DNA of 64,000 nt. It comes from Doryteuthis pealeii (taxonomy: Eukaryota; Mollusca; Cephalopoda; Myopsida; Loliginidae). A program made the position numbers and the translations under genes. The stretch lies in contig CM042152.1 in the NCBI GenBank assembly GCA_023376005.1, forward strand, positions 69,518,139 to 69,582,138, in the 5' to 3' direction. This document shows positions 55,690 through 64,000 of the stretch, piece by piece. The notes under the pieces were generated by a model. It worked only from the letters and a program-made list of their open reading frames with translations. It had not been told where the DNA came from and did not search any database. Each line of letters begins with the position of its first letter. The stretch's first letter is position 1.

Positions 55690-55925
55690 GACAAATCAAT
55701 TCAGCTAGAAGCCACAAGGTTCCTAGTTTGATACCGGTCCTCACCAACTCAGCGTATGAGTAGCACAGGGATCTTTGCGGTAAAGTAAAGAGTTGATGGT
55801 AGGTGTGGCGCTCTACCTCAGACGCCAAAACAATCTCCTTGGTCTAGCGCTATTGAAAAGGGGATAGACTCCCTCGCTGACTGGCTGATACCGACTTTAG
55901 GCCGCCCCATCGACTTTACTTACTT
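55690..55925 (+). mobile_element. SINE-1 copy
   Basis: GGTTCCTAGTTTGATACC (B box) and the full body to CGACTTTACTTACTTT. The A-box side is truncated. Confidence 0.75.
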
Positions 55926-56135
55926 TATATATATGCCATTCAGGTATATTGCATATGGGAGATACCATTCCCTGTGTCCTGATTGGCTGCTGAATTTAGT
56001 AGGATTATGTTGCTTAGATAAATAAACCACCACTCTGTACTGTCCTTGCGGTAATGCAGAATCTGTATTTGAGTTACAGCTTGCTTGCTATCTTTGTCTT
56101 TCAATTCGACAGTAATTTGGCTTTTACAAGATCCA
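55926..56135 (-). repeat. DR-3 copy
   Basis: The reverse complement contains TACTGTCGAATTGAAAGAC, an AGCAAGCAAGCTGTAACTC segment and GCCAATCAGGACAC, matching DR-3. Confidence 0.6.
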
Positions 56136-56435
56136 GATTAATTGCTGACTATGTTATAGAGGTGCTCAATAAGTCTAGCCTTGTGCCACAGCTAAGCTAA
56201 GTAAATAACTATGTTACAGAGTTTATAAGAAAAGTTTTGACAGTCTTCCTATTATCTTTGGGCTATATGCTCAGGTTCAAACCGCACTTTTATATCTATT
56301 CCGAAATAAAAACAGTACCCAGAGGGAACGTATTTCTGAATGGATGCGAGAGTGCACCTGGACCAAAAACCTCCTTCAGAAAATGTCTAAACCTATGGAT
56401 GGAATGGGAACAGTGTCTAAAATTTCAATATATTA

Positions 56436-56752
56436 AAATTCGTATTATCTGCGTTATTCGGACTATTGTCCTCATCTTTATTGTTATCTGTACAACATTT
56501 CAGCCGATGTGCCCTTCGGTCTTCTTCAGGTATTTCTTGTCGGACTCAGGAACCTTCTTTCCAAGTCCGAGATGGTTCCACTCCAGAGTCCGACAAGAAA
56601 TACCTGAAGAAGGCCGGAAGTCACATCAGCCGAAACATTGTACAGATAACAATGAAGATGAGGATAATAGTCCAAATAATACAAATAATACAAATCATCA
56701 AGTCTCATCTCAAAAATTCAGAGAAATAATATTAAAATTCAATATATCAAAT
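56436..56752. mobile_element. Foldback with two minimal hammerhead-like motifs
   Basis: Arms of about 130 bp are inverted around AACCTTCTTTCC..GGTTCC at 56550-56580. Motifs at 56491-56532 (-) and 56601-56642 (+) have core CTGAAGA, GGC/GCC stem II, GAAA and a minimal ACAT-type stem III. The latter has only TAC/GTA as stem I. Open frames crossing it on both strands are by-products of symmetry. Confidence 0.75.
56601..56642 (+). ncRNA. Minimal hammerhead-like motif
   Basis: Core CTGAAGA at 56604-56610, GGC..GCC stem II with one extra A, GAAA at 56632-56635, stem III ACAT (from ACGT), and stem I TAC/GTA only. The weak pairing makes it a relic. Confidence 0.45.
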
Positions 56753-57639
56753 TAATTTTCCCCATTGAAATAAATTGAAATTCCATTAATCCATTCCAGT
56801 CCCAAAACTACCTAATTTTTTTTTTTTTGTTACATTTTCTTAAATAAGAAAAATAGCACTGTATTGTATAAAAACATAATTAAATAGAATGTTATGAATT
56901 ATGTGCTGTTATATCTTTTAATGTTTATTCTTTTTATAAATGATATTTTTCTCTGGCATAATATATTAAGAAACTTAAATGTTTTTAGGGAACTTATTAA
57001 CATAAGCATATCTGAAGCTCGTTTGAACCTCAAATTTTAGCTCTTAACACAAAGCAAAAAAAACCTTGTCATTTGATACATACACAAAATCCCTACATCT
57101 TAAAATCCGATATATCCATCAATATATAATATGCAAAATTGATTAATGTAAATTTGTGTTCTTAGTATTATCAATCATACATTTCTAGAAAGACCGTAAC
57201 TAAAATCCTGTACTTTACATTGGTTTGCTGTCCTGCAGTGCAATCTAATATACACCATTTTACTATATAGTACATACTGGCAATCTAGATTGGTTTCATA
57301 CCAGGTGGTCGGTAGTCTTCTTTTCAGTTCGTTCAGACAGATGATATCTGCTGGGAAATCACAAAAGATTGACTTATTCAAAGTGGGGGGTACATTTAGT
57401 TTTCTATTGTTTAGTCTCCAAGAAATTTAAAAAAAAATGTTTCTTAGAGTGAAGCTTGATACTGAAATCAATTTGATATTTATAGACTAGCAGGACCTGT
57501 GGATATACCACAGTATGATAATCTAATTTTTACAATGTTTGATATGTTTACTTAAGAGCTATTGCTAAATAGTTCAATATGTAAAAAGTATAATAATCTT
57601 CATTTAACTCTCTCTCACTCTTTTTTTTTTCTTTCTTTC
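56753..57639. other. Unrecognised A/T-rich DNA
   Basis: No repeat family and no credible gene. A 68-codon minus frame (57175-57381) has no recognisable domain. Confidence 0.35.
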
Positions 57640-57960
57640 TTTCCTTCTTTTCATCTTTTCATTATGTTCAATTGAAACAGATTAGCGTTATTGCCCCCTC
57701 TATCTTTACCCTACTCTCTTCTTTCTTTCTTATCAAATTTTTTCTGTGTAGCATGTCCTTTTCTTACTTTTCTTTCTTTATAATAAAAATGGAATGGTCC
57801 ATTATTTAGCTGAGGTGACGACACTCATACAAAATAAGAATTCTGCAGATAAGCAACACCAGATACTCAGGATTTACATTTTGCATTTCATGATTCATGG
57901 ACGGTCTCATTTTTAACCAGAGGTGGTTGCAAGATGACAACGGTTGGAATATTAAGGAAC
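57640..57960 (+). repeat. Paralogue of the LTR-B insertion site
   Basis: TATCAAATTTTTTCTGTGTAG, GGAATGGTCCATTATTTAGC and GATAAGCAACACCAGATAC match 46740-46900, and TTTACATTTTGCATTTCATG matches the sequence after 47380. It represents the uninterrupted state of an unclassified low-copy repeat. Confidence 0.75.
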
Positions 57961-58431
57961 AAGTGTATTATATTTATATAGATTCTTCTTTTTTCCCCCT
58001 TATCTATGGGTCAAAGAAATCTGTCTGTAAATTATTCATTTGTAAATCATAACTGGAATCTCACTAGTTTAATTTCAAAACTAGGCAAGTGGGGGCAATC
58101 TGCTTGGGATGCAGTTGTAAAGTTATGGCTCTCATGTCAGAATGAAGTGATGATGCGTCATATAGAAATAATCGTCATATACTTATCTTATTTTCTATAC
58201 TACGTGGAGAGGCTTGAATCTGGTTGCCAGGCTGCTGTTGAGTTGTCTGACAATTCTGTGATGTTCCAAGTCTGGAAACCAACTTGAGGCGCTGGAGGAC
58301 ATCTTGCCTTGTGCCATTTATATAATTTTTAGAAATAACACAAGACCACTCATGAGATTTTTATTTTCCCCTGAGTCAAAACTGCCCTGAGCAAAAGCCC
58401 ACTGTAGCATAATCATACTAAGTTCCAATTA

Positions 58432-58720
58432 CCGTCGAATTGGTAAGACAAGGCAACAAGGCGCCGTAACTCAATACGGATCTAACCTTGTTGCAATCCT
58501 ACTGCAGAATGCCAGAGTATTTATGAAACCTCATAACATCATAGAAACAAAGCTGCCAATCAGGACTCAGGGAATGGAATCACCCAAATGCATGAATGGA
58601 CTATTCTTGAGTTCCATAAGTACCAGTTGTTTGGAGCATTAATTTTAGTTGTGCTTAGACAGTTGCTGTTGTCCAAACCAACAGTATAATGACTGACTGA
58701 CTGACTTCAACACTCATGTC
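58432..58720 (+). repeat. DR-3 copy
   Basis: TTCCAATTACCGTCGAATTG, GCCAATCAGGACTC and CCATAAGTACCAG in order. The upstream 58000-58300 open frame of 93 codons has no recognised domain and is not supported as a gene. Confidence 0.65.
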
Positions 58721-58959
58721 TCACTCTGTCAACACATACTTCCAAAATGCTCTGCTTGCAGGAGCTTCGGATTCTGGACTGATAAGATAAATCAAATCAT
58801 GGGATCATACACATTTGCACTTGCTGCAGCATGAGTTTCGGTTTGTGCATGGCCCCTCACATTAAAAAGTCCTTGTATTGATCCAGACTGGTGGGAGGTC
58901 AGGAATATACTTACATGATATCATATAACTGTGCACAAAAAGATTATTGGATCCTTTCC

Positions 58960-59300
58960 ATCCACTAAGGATGATGGCATAGTGTCCAAAAAAAATTATT
59001 TCAAATAAAATATAATTTAAAAAAAAAAAATTCATCTGCATCTGCGCAAGTGACTCTGCAGGCCAATTCTTGAGTGACAGTCTTTGGTGCACTGAATGCA
59101 CACAAACTGCGATGCTTTCTGGGGCTGCTGGTTTTTCTCTCTCTTTCTGGCTCTCTTTTCTGTCGATGCTACTCTCCTCTCTGCCTCGCCCTTCTCCGTG
59201 CTTTGCTTAACGTTGAGGTGACAGGCTGCTCTATTTCATGCATCTACCTCCCACGTGTTTGTGTCAATATGACATATCCTCATAGCTCTCCTACATTAAA
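58960..59300 (-). pseudogene. LINE-B 3' terminal fragment
   Basis: The plus strand contains GGATGATGGCATAGTGTCC, shared with 12599-12620, and the minus strand encodes a decayed HQRLSLKNWPAESLAQMQM, which parallels HQRLPFKIWSVQPLVQLQI of the copy at 12643. It extends only to the VCKRDM region. Confidence 0.65.
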
Positions 59301-59447
59301 AATGTAAATATAAACGTACAGTGAATGCAATTCCCTAACCTCTAGGCATAAAACAGCATCAGATTGGTTGACTGCTATTAAAATCAATCAATCATCCTTT
59401 TTACAATCTGACACTTTGGCCGTGTGGGGTGGGTGTAGCTAAGTATA

Positions 59448-60330
59448 AATACATATTTACCCAACCTGTTCGCCATGGGTAGGATTTGACACAAGGTTGC
59501 AAGTATAGGGCATCCAGTAAGGATCAAACTCACTATTAAGTAGTAATGGAATTGTGAGACTAGCTTGCTAACCATTGCATCACAATGGGACACCTTTTTC
59601 TACCCAACCTGTTCGCCACTGGTAGGATGTGACACAAGGCTGAAAGTATGGGGCATCCAGCAAGGATTGAACTTGCTATTCAGTAGTAACGGATTTTTCG
59701 AGACTAGCTTGCTAACCATTACACCATGATGGGACATCTTTTTCTACCCAACCTATTTGCCACAGGTAGGATTTGACACTAGGTAGCAGGTTAAATCCAA
59801 CTTAACGGACTTAAATTCCACCATCGTTTATCACCCCGCATAAAGAAAAAAAAAAAAAAAAAATCAGGGAATTAACTGAATTTAATGAAATTTTCAGTGT
59901 TGAAATATTAATGAATAAAAGATATAATGCACCAGTTATTTTATTTTAAAGCTTTTACATTTTTCTGGTCAGTTAACTTTGAACCACGTATCTTTTAGAA
60001 TCTGAGTTACACCTCAAAGATACGTGGTTCAAAGTTAACTGAGCTGAAAAAATGTTAAAGTTTTAAAATAAAATAACTAGTGCATTATATCTATTATTCA
60101 TTTATATATCAACCGTGAAAATTTCATTAAATTTAGTTAATTCTCTGATTTTTAGTATTTTTTTCTTTCAGTGGGGTGACATACAATGTTGGAATTTAGG
60201 TCCTTTAAGTTTGATTTAACCAGGTTGCAAATATGGGGCATCCTGCAAGAATCAGACTCTCTATTTAGTTGTAAAAGATTTGCAAGAGTAGCTTGCTAAC
60301 CATTACATCATAATGGAATGCCCTAGCTAA
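59448..60330 (-). mobile_element. Three SINE-3 copies, the third split by a MITE
   Basis: Minus-strand units at 59448-59590, 59600-59740 and 59745-59788 plus 60222-60330. Each has (in sense) GTGTAATGGTTAGCAAGCTA and a B-box-like AGTTCAATCCTTGCTGG, then GATGCCCCATACTTTC and GGTAGGATGTGACACAAGG complements. They form a small direct array like 21238-21790. Confidence 0.75.
59789..60221. mobile_element. Long-TIR palindromic MITE with 8-bp duplication
   Basis: Arms of about 200 bp with ends GGTTAAATCCAACTTAA and the complement of GGTTAAATCAAACTTAA. It is flanked by AGGTAGCA and AGGTTGCA. The intact SINE-3 neighbour at 59491 reads AAGGTTGCAAGTA without the insert, confirming an 8-bp target duplication. 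GG ends with 8 bp fit Merlin. Confidence 0.8.
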
Positions 60331-60344
60331 GTATATCAATGTGT

Positions 60345-60386
60345 GTGTATTTGTGTATACGGTGTGTGTGTGTGTGTGTGTGTGTG
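60345..60386. repeat. (GT)n microsatellite
   Basis: Two GT runs separated by TATTTGTGTATACG. Confidence 0.9.
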
Positions 60387-60539
60387 GTGATCATTTGGAA
60401 GAACAGTTAAAATATGGGTAAAACAGTGAAATCATAATTTATTGAGAATATTTTTAGATAAAAATTTTGTTTTATGTCGAGTCTGAAATGGCCTTTGTGA
60501 TGCTGGGGAATGGCTAAAAGTCTGTAGATAAGAATCCAG

Positions 60540-61540
60540 TTATTTGTCTGAATGTTTTGAGATGAAGTTTGATAATTTGTATTATTTGGATTTTTCAGAC
60601 TGTTGACAAAGAATCAGCTAATATGTTTGGCTATAGTAACCTCTTCAGTAGACCAAAAGATGAATAGAATATGAGAACCAATAATTAAAAAGGATAGATT
60701 ACTATTTCTCTGAATTTTATAGATGAGACTTGATAATTAATATTATCTGGACTAGCAAATATATGCACCCTCCGGGTGCAAGTATTTTAGTTTTAATGTA
60801 ATAAAATATTGTATTAAATTAGAAAGGCTAATGAAACTAAATAAGAATACAGATAAAAAGATTTGAAACAGAGGGAGTATAATAAAAGATTTGAAACAGA
60901 GGGAATATAATAAAAAATGGAACAACTGAAACTTACTCTTCCATCACTCTCGCCTTTCATTGTTATTTTTTCTAATTTAAGTATTTAGTTATAAGAGGCA
61001 GTAAAGAATAAAATGACAGTTATTTTTATCTTGTTAATGGATTTCATTTAAGATTCATTGAAGAGATTTTTGCTTATATTCATTAGAATAAAACCAAACA
61101 GTTAGAAATCAATAATACTAAGCACATATTTATTAAATTCAATTTTTTAATATTAATATGCAAATTAACCTTCCCGTTCACACTGTAAACCGCTATTTTG
61201 TTGTATATATAAATATAATTGCATGTTCTCAGTATGTAGACATAGTTAACAGTATTAATAATGTAAGACAATTTTATTAATAATTGAGGTTTAGATAAAA
61301 ATAAAACACATGGAGAATGTGATGTCAATAACTAAGAGAATTGTGACTTGAGTAGGAATATAGTTTCGGTTACAGACAGAAAAACACACAATCTCCATTA
61401 TAATAAGATTATTCGGACTATTGTCCTCATCTTTAATGTTATCTGTACAACATTTCAGCCAGTGTGCTGTCCGGTCTTCCTCAGGTATTTTTTGGCGGAC
61501 TCGGGAACCTTCTTTTCAAACTTGGGGAACCTTTTTGTCG
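60540..61540. mobile_element. Hammerhead foldback fragments split by a Helitron
   Basis: 60540-60602 and 60705-60751 plus 61409-61540 belong to the 56436-type foldback. 61440-61495 contains a decayed minus-sense motif (CTGAGGAAG..GAAATGTTGTAC). The Helitron lies exactly between 60751 and 61409. Confidence 0.6.
60752..61408 (-). mobile_element. Non-autonomous Helitron with exact borders
   Basis: On the minus strand: A|TCTTATTATAATGGAGATT at 61408, and at the other end a perfect 6-bp hairpin GCACCC-GGA-GGGTGC (60765-60779), a 9-nt spacer and CTAG|T (60752-60755). The flanks rejoin as CTGGA|TTATTC, the same as the uninterrupted paralogue TTTGGATTATTC at about 33166-33177, so no target bases were duplicated. 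This is the hallmark A|T insertion of Helitrons. No Rep/Hel coding. Confidence 0.88.
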
Positions 61541-61830
61541 TAATCCTCGTTATATAATGTTAGTTTCTCTGGAGGGTAGTGAGAGAGAGAGAGCTGGAAG
61601 AATTTGAAATGTATTTCTATGTTAAATTTCACAACCAGCAACCCGTAGCTTAAATGAGGTCAAACATTCCCTTTCTTAGAAACCTTACAAAATTATTTTA
61701 AGGTTTCGTCTGGCTGTATTTATTTATTTAAAAAAATTTTATTCACTTTGCTAACTCCCTTTTCCCTAATCTCAATTATCTACCCAGAGCTGAAAGGGTG
61801 ACCCAATGGCTCACGTTTTGTCTAGTATGT
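61541..61830 (+). repeat. DR-1 copy, 5' truncated
   Basis: Starts TCCTCGTTATATAATGTTAG and follows the 11274-type repeat to TTTTGTCTAGTATGTTA. Confidence 0.65.
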
Positions 61831-62349
61831 TATATACCCCTTCATATTGGGTATATAATTGGGAGTGAGTAGAGGAGAGGAGATGGGCTCTTACTTGTTC
61901 TTTTTCTTACTTCATCTCTGGGCTGATTTCTTTCTTTTTCTGGGCTGGTCGTCTGTGCTTACCTCCTGGTTAATAATTAACCCAGACTTAATATTTTTCT
62001 TATTCTTTATTAAAAACTCACATCCCAAAAAGGTTTACGTGCATGGTGAGAAGCTGGCATCTTTTTGGGAGCAGAAACTTAACATCTGCTTCCCTCAGCT
62101 AACAGCCAGAATCTGACTTACTAACCCCAATTTCTGTTCTCATGCCTTCTCATTGACAGAAGTCGTTGGGGGGGGGTGAAGTAAAGGCCATTACCTATAA
62201 CAGCTAATGGTAACTTTCCATTTACCATTTTTCAGTTATTTGAATTTTAACTACACTTACAGACATAATTCGTAGGCTACCCATGCATTATGTAACACCT
62301 ACTTAGATATATATGGACATAATGTCATTGATAAATATTATGGAAAAGA

Positions 62350-62586
62350 TTAACTCTTAACATCCTGTTGAGAATTTTCAAAGTCCAGAAATCCTATAAG
62401 GATTTATCAATAAATGGTTTAAAATTGCCTTTTCATTTAAAGTTACCTGTTATTTCCCTTAAATCAAAGACTTCTAAATATGTTTAATATTAGATTTAAA
62501 CAAAGGCTATCATTTGGGGTAGATTATAAAAATGAATGTGACTTCTGGCTGAGTGGAATGAGGTGATATAGGATGTTAAGAGTTAA
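62350..62586. mobile_element. MITE with TTAA ends, second copy
   Basis: Inverted copy of 15932-16163, with ends TTAACTCTTAACATCCT and AGGATGTTAAGAGTTAA. Similarity extends across the whole unit (TAAAGTTACCTGTTATTTCC complement). Confidence 0.7.
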
Positions 62587-63396
62587 GACTACTAAATAGA
62601 GACTCAGATAAATAAATCATTTTAAATGCATGTATATGATTTGATCATGAATGTTTGGTATTTATCATCACAATGTACATTACCATATTAAAACTTGTTG
62701 ATAGAAAGACAGACAATATGTGATAGACTAAGATAGATTGAAACTCAAAGACAAAAAAGCATCAATATATTCTAGGGGTGGAGAATCTGCAATAGGCCAA
62801 AAGAGGCAGGGTGGGGAGAGTGTCTGCAATTTCTGCTAACACACATTGATACCCCATTTTTAAAAGTGTTCTTTAGTCCAGATACAAAAGGGGTGGGGGT
62901 AAGGTCGTTTTGAATTGGGAGGTGGGGCATATGTTGTATAGCCACATATCGTCGAGTGATAGAGAGACAGGGATTGAGACTTACTTGTTACTTAATTTCT
63001 TTTTTTACTGGCTGTTTCCTCTACTTCTTCTTTGGACGTCATCTTGTTGTCTAGCCGTCTTCTTACTAAGGGCTTCTTTTTAAGGGCTAACTTTTTTAGT
63101 CATGCAATTAATTAAACTCACAAGACTTTTTTTCCTTGATCAAGATTTATTTAACCCATTCTTATTTGTCGCACGGTGAGAATCAACCTCGCAGTAGCAA
63201 GTCTACTCTGCGTTGATTTCAGGTTGAAACTAAAACTAACTAGTTACGTTTTTCTAGAGGTCCGTTTGGGTCATCTAACAGAAATCTACCCGCCTACACT
63301 TTTAACTCTAATGAACCTATTTCAAACTAACTACAGGGTCTTGTCAACAATTCATGCTACCACATAATATGTAACACATTGAAGTGTTTTGATATT
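62587..63396. other. Unrecognised DNA
   Basis: No gene or family was recognised. G-rich stretches at 62890-62930 and 62160-62180 are simple low-complexity sequence. Confidence 0.35.
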
Positions 63397-64000
63397 TAGT
63401 TGGTTATTTGGGTTTTATGGCATGTCAACCCTTGTTGGGTTATTTTAATCTGAAGACATTTTGTTTTAATACTCATTTTTTAAAATCTATTTAACCCATA
63501 GATAGGACCATAACAAGTACTAACAACCACTGGGTCAGTGTGGACCTGGCAGTAATGGCAATAAAGGGGTACCCTAACAGGTACTACCACTCTTGGTCAA
63601 AGTGCACCTGGGAGTAATGGGAATGAAGCATACTCCACATTCCCCAGAGCTCCAGAATTGGAACTTCACCACTAAATGCATTTTAACTTACTCAGGACAC
63701 TAAGACCCTCAGCCACCACTTTCTAGCACCCATATGATAAAAAGGGTTAGGTGGTTTGCCATAAGGGCAATAGGATGTGGGACAATCATATAGGTGCTAG
63801 AGCCTGACGTGACCGGCTGATTGATTCAAGGGGATCCTCTCCGACTGATCATGTAGCCTAAGTAAGAGCCAAAGTGGGGTGTTGCATGTCATGGACTGCT
63901 CAGCCTCCAGGATTACATCATTAAGCATCACAGGTCGCCACCCACGGCCAACATTGGGGGGAGGGGATTTGAATCTTCTGCAGAGGTTCAGTCGGTGTAT
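63397..64000 (-). mobile_element. RTP copy cut by window end
   Basis: Starts with an inverted tail (TAGTTGGTTATTTGGG), continues through two successive copies of the GGTACTACCAC-type segment, and reaches the CCACCCACGGCCAACA region at the window edge. It continues beyond the window. Confidence 0.7.

Noticed and set aside
56237..56755. 172-codon plus-strand frame
   Set aside because: Its second half is the symmetric hammerhead foldback, and the first half shows no domain or conserved motif.
58006..58287. 93-codon plus-strand frame
   Set aside because: The composition looks almost protein-like, but there is no motif, no splice context and no neighbouring exon that I can support.

Overview
This is an A/T-rich stretch of animal nuclear DNA made almost entirely of layered transposable elements and simple repeats. 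No convincing host protein-coding gene was found, and the longest open frames are translated CT-rich or TA-rich tracts. The element mix (several tRNA-derived SINEs, two non-LTR retrotransposon families, mariner-like transposons, Helitrons, a Penelope-like GIY-YIG fragment, many long (TA)n tracts) suggests an invertebrate. A lophotrochozoan such as a mollusc, perhaps a cephalopod, is my guess, but no single marker fixes the species. Coordinates of old repeats are approximate to a few tens of bases.

Layout. 1-3.6 kb is mostly unrecognised A/T-rich DNA. 3.6-13.3 kb is a nest of LINE-A, tRNA-SINEs, palindromic MITEs, one Helitron and several hammerhead-bearing foldback elements. 13.4-16.2 kb holds mariner-like ends, an LTR, a hammerhead and a TTAA-flanked MITE. 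17-18 kb is a pyrimidine minisatellite. 18.3-22.1 kb carries a retroposon family called RTP here, LINE-A 3' ends and a tandem SINE array. 22.1-25.0 kb is one Helitron whose 3' end has been amplified nine times. 25.3-30 kb has two minisatellites and a second minus-strand Helitron. 31-34 kb has more hammerhead foldbacks and RTP. 34-48.7 kb mixes SINEs, RTP, a tandem array of transposon ends, a Penelope-like GIY-YIG fragment, a 5S rRNA-derived sequence and a solo LTR. 48.7-49.4 kb is a 26-bp minisatellite. 50-56 kb holds SINEs, an LTR, LINE-A and a 64-bp satellite built from a SINE end. 56-64 kb holds foldbacks, LINE-B, SINE-3 copies, the best-bounded Helitron (with an empty-site paralogue in the window), a TTAA MITE and a final RTP copy.

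The most interesting signal is a set of hammerhead ribozyme (HHR) motifs. In at least eight sequence-distinct loci, usually as two inverted arms, I read CUGANGA, a small stem II, GAAA, a very short stem III ending in NUH, and a closing stem I whose two halves pair across the motif. At least five copies look chemically complete. Minimal type I hammerheads are known from Penelope-like retroelements, and a Penelope-type GIY-YIG fragment lies at about 40 kb, so a common origin is plausible though not proven. A second theme is tandem amplification of transposon ends (Helitron, SINE-2, SINE-3 and terminal-repeat arrays).

Local family names used below: SINE-1, SINE-2 and SINE-3 (tRNA-derived); LINE-A and LINE-B; RTP (retroposon with a CCAAC-type tail); DR-1 to DR-4 (unclassified dispersed repeats); LTR-A and LTR-B.
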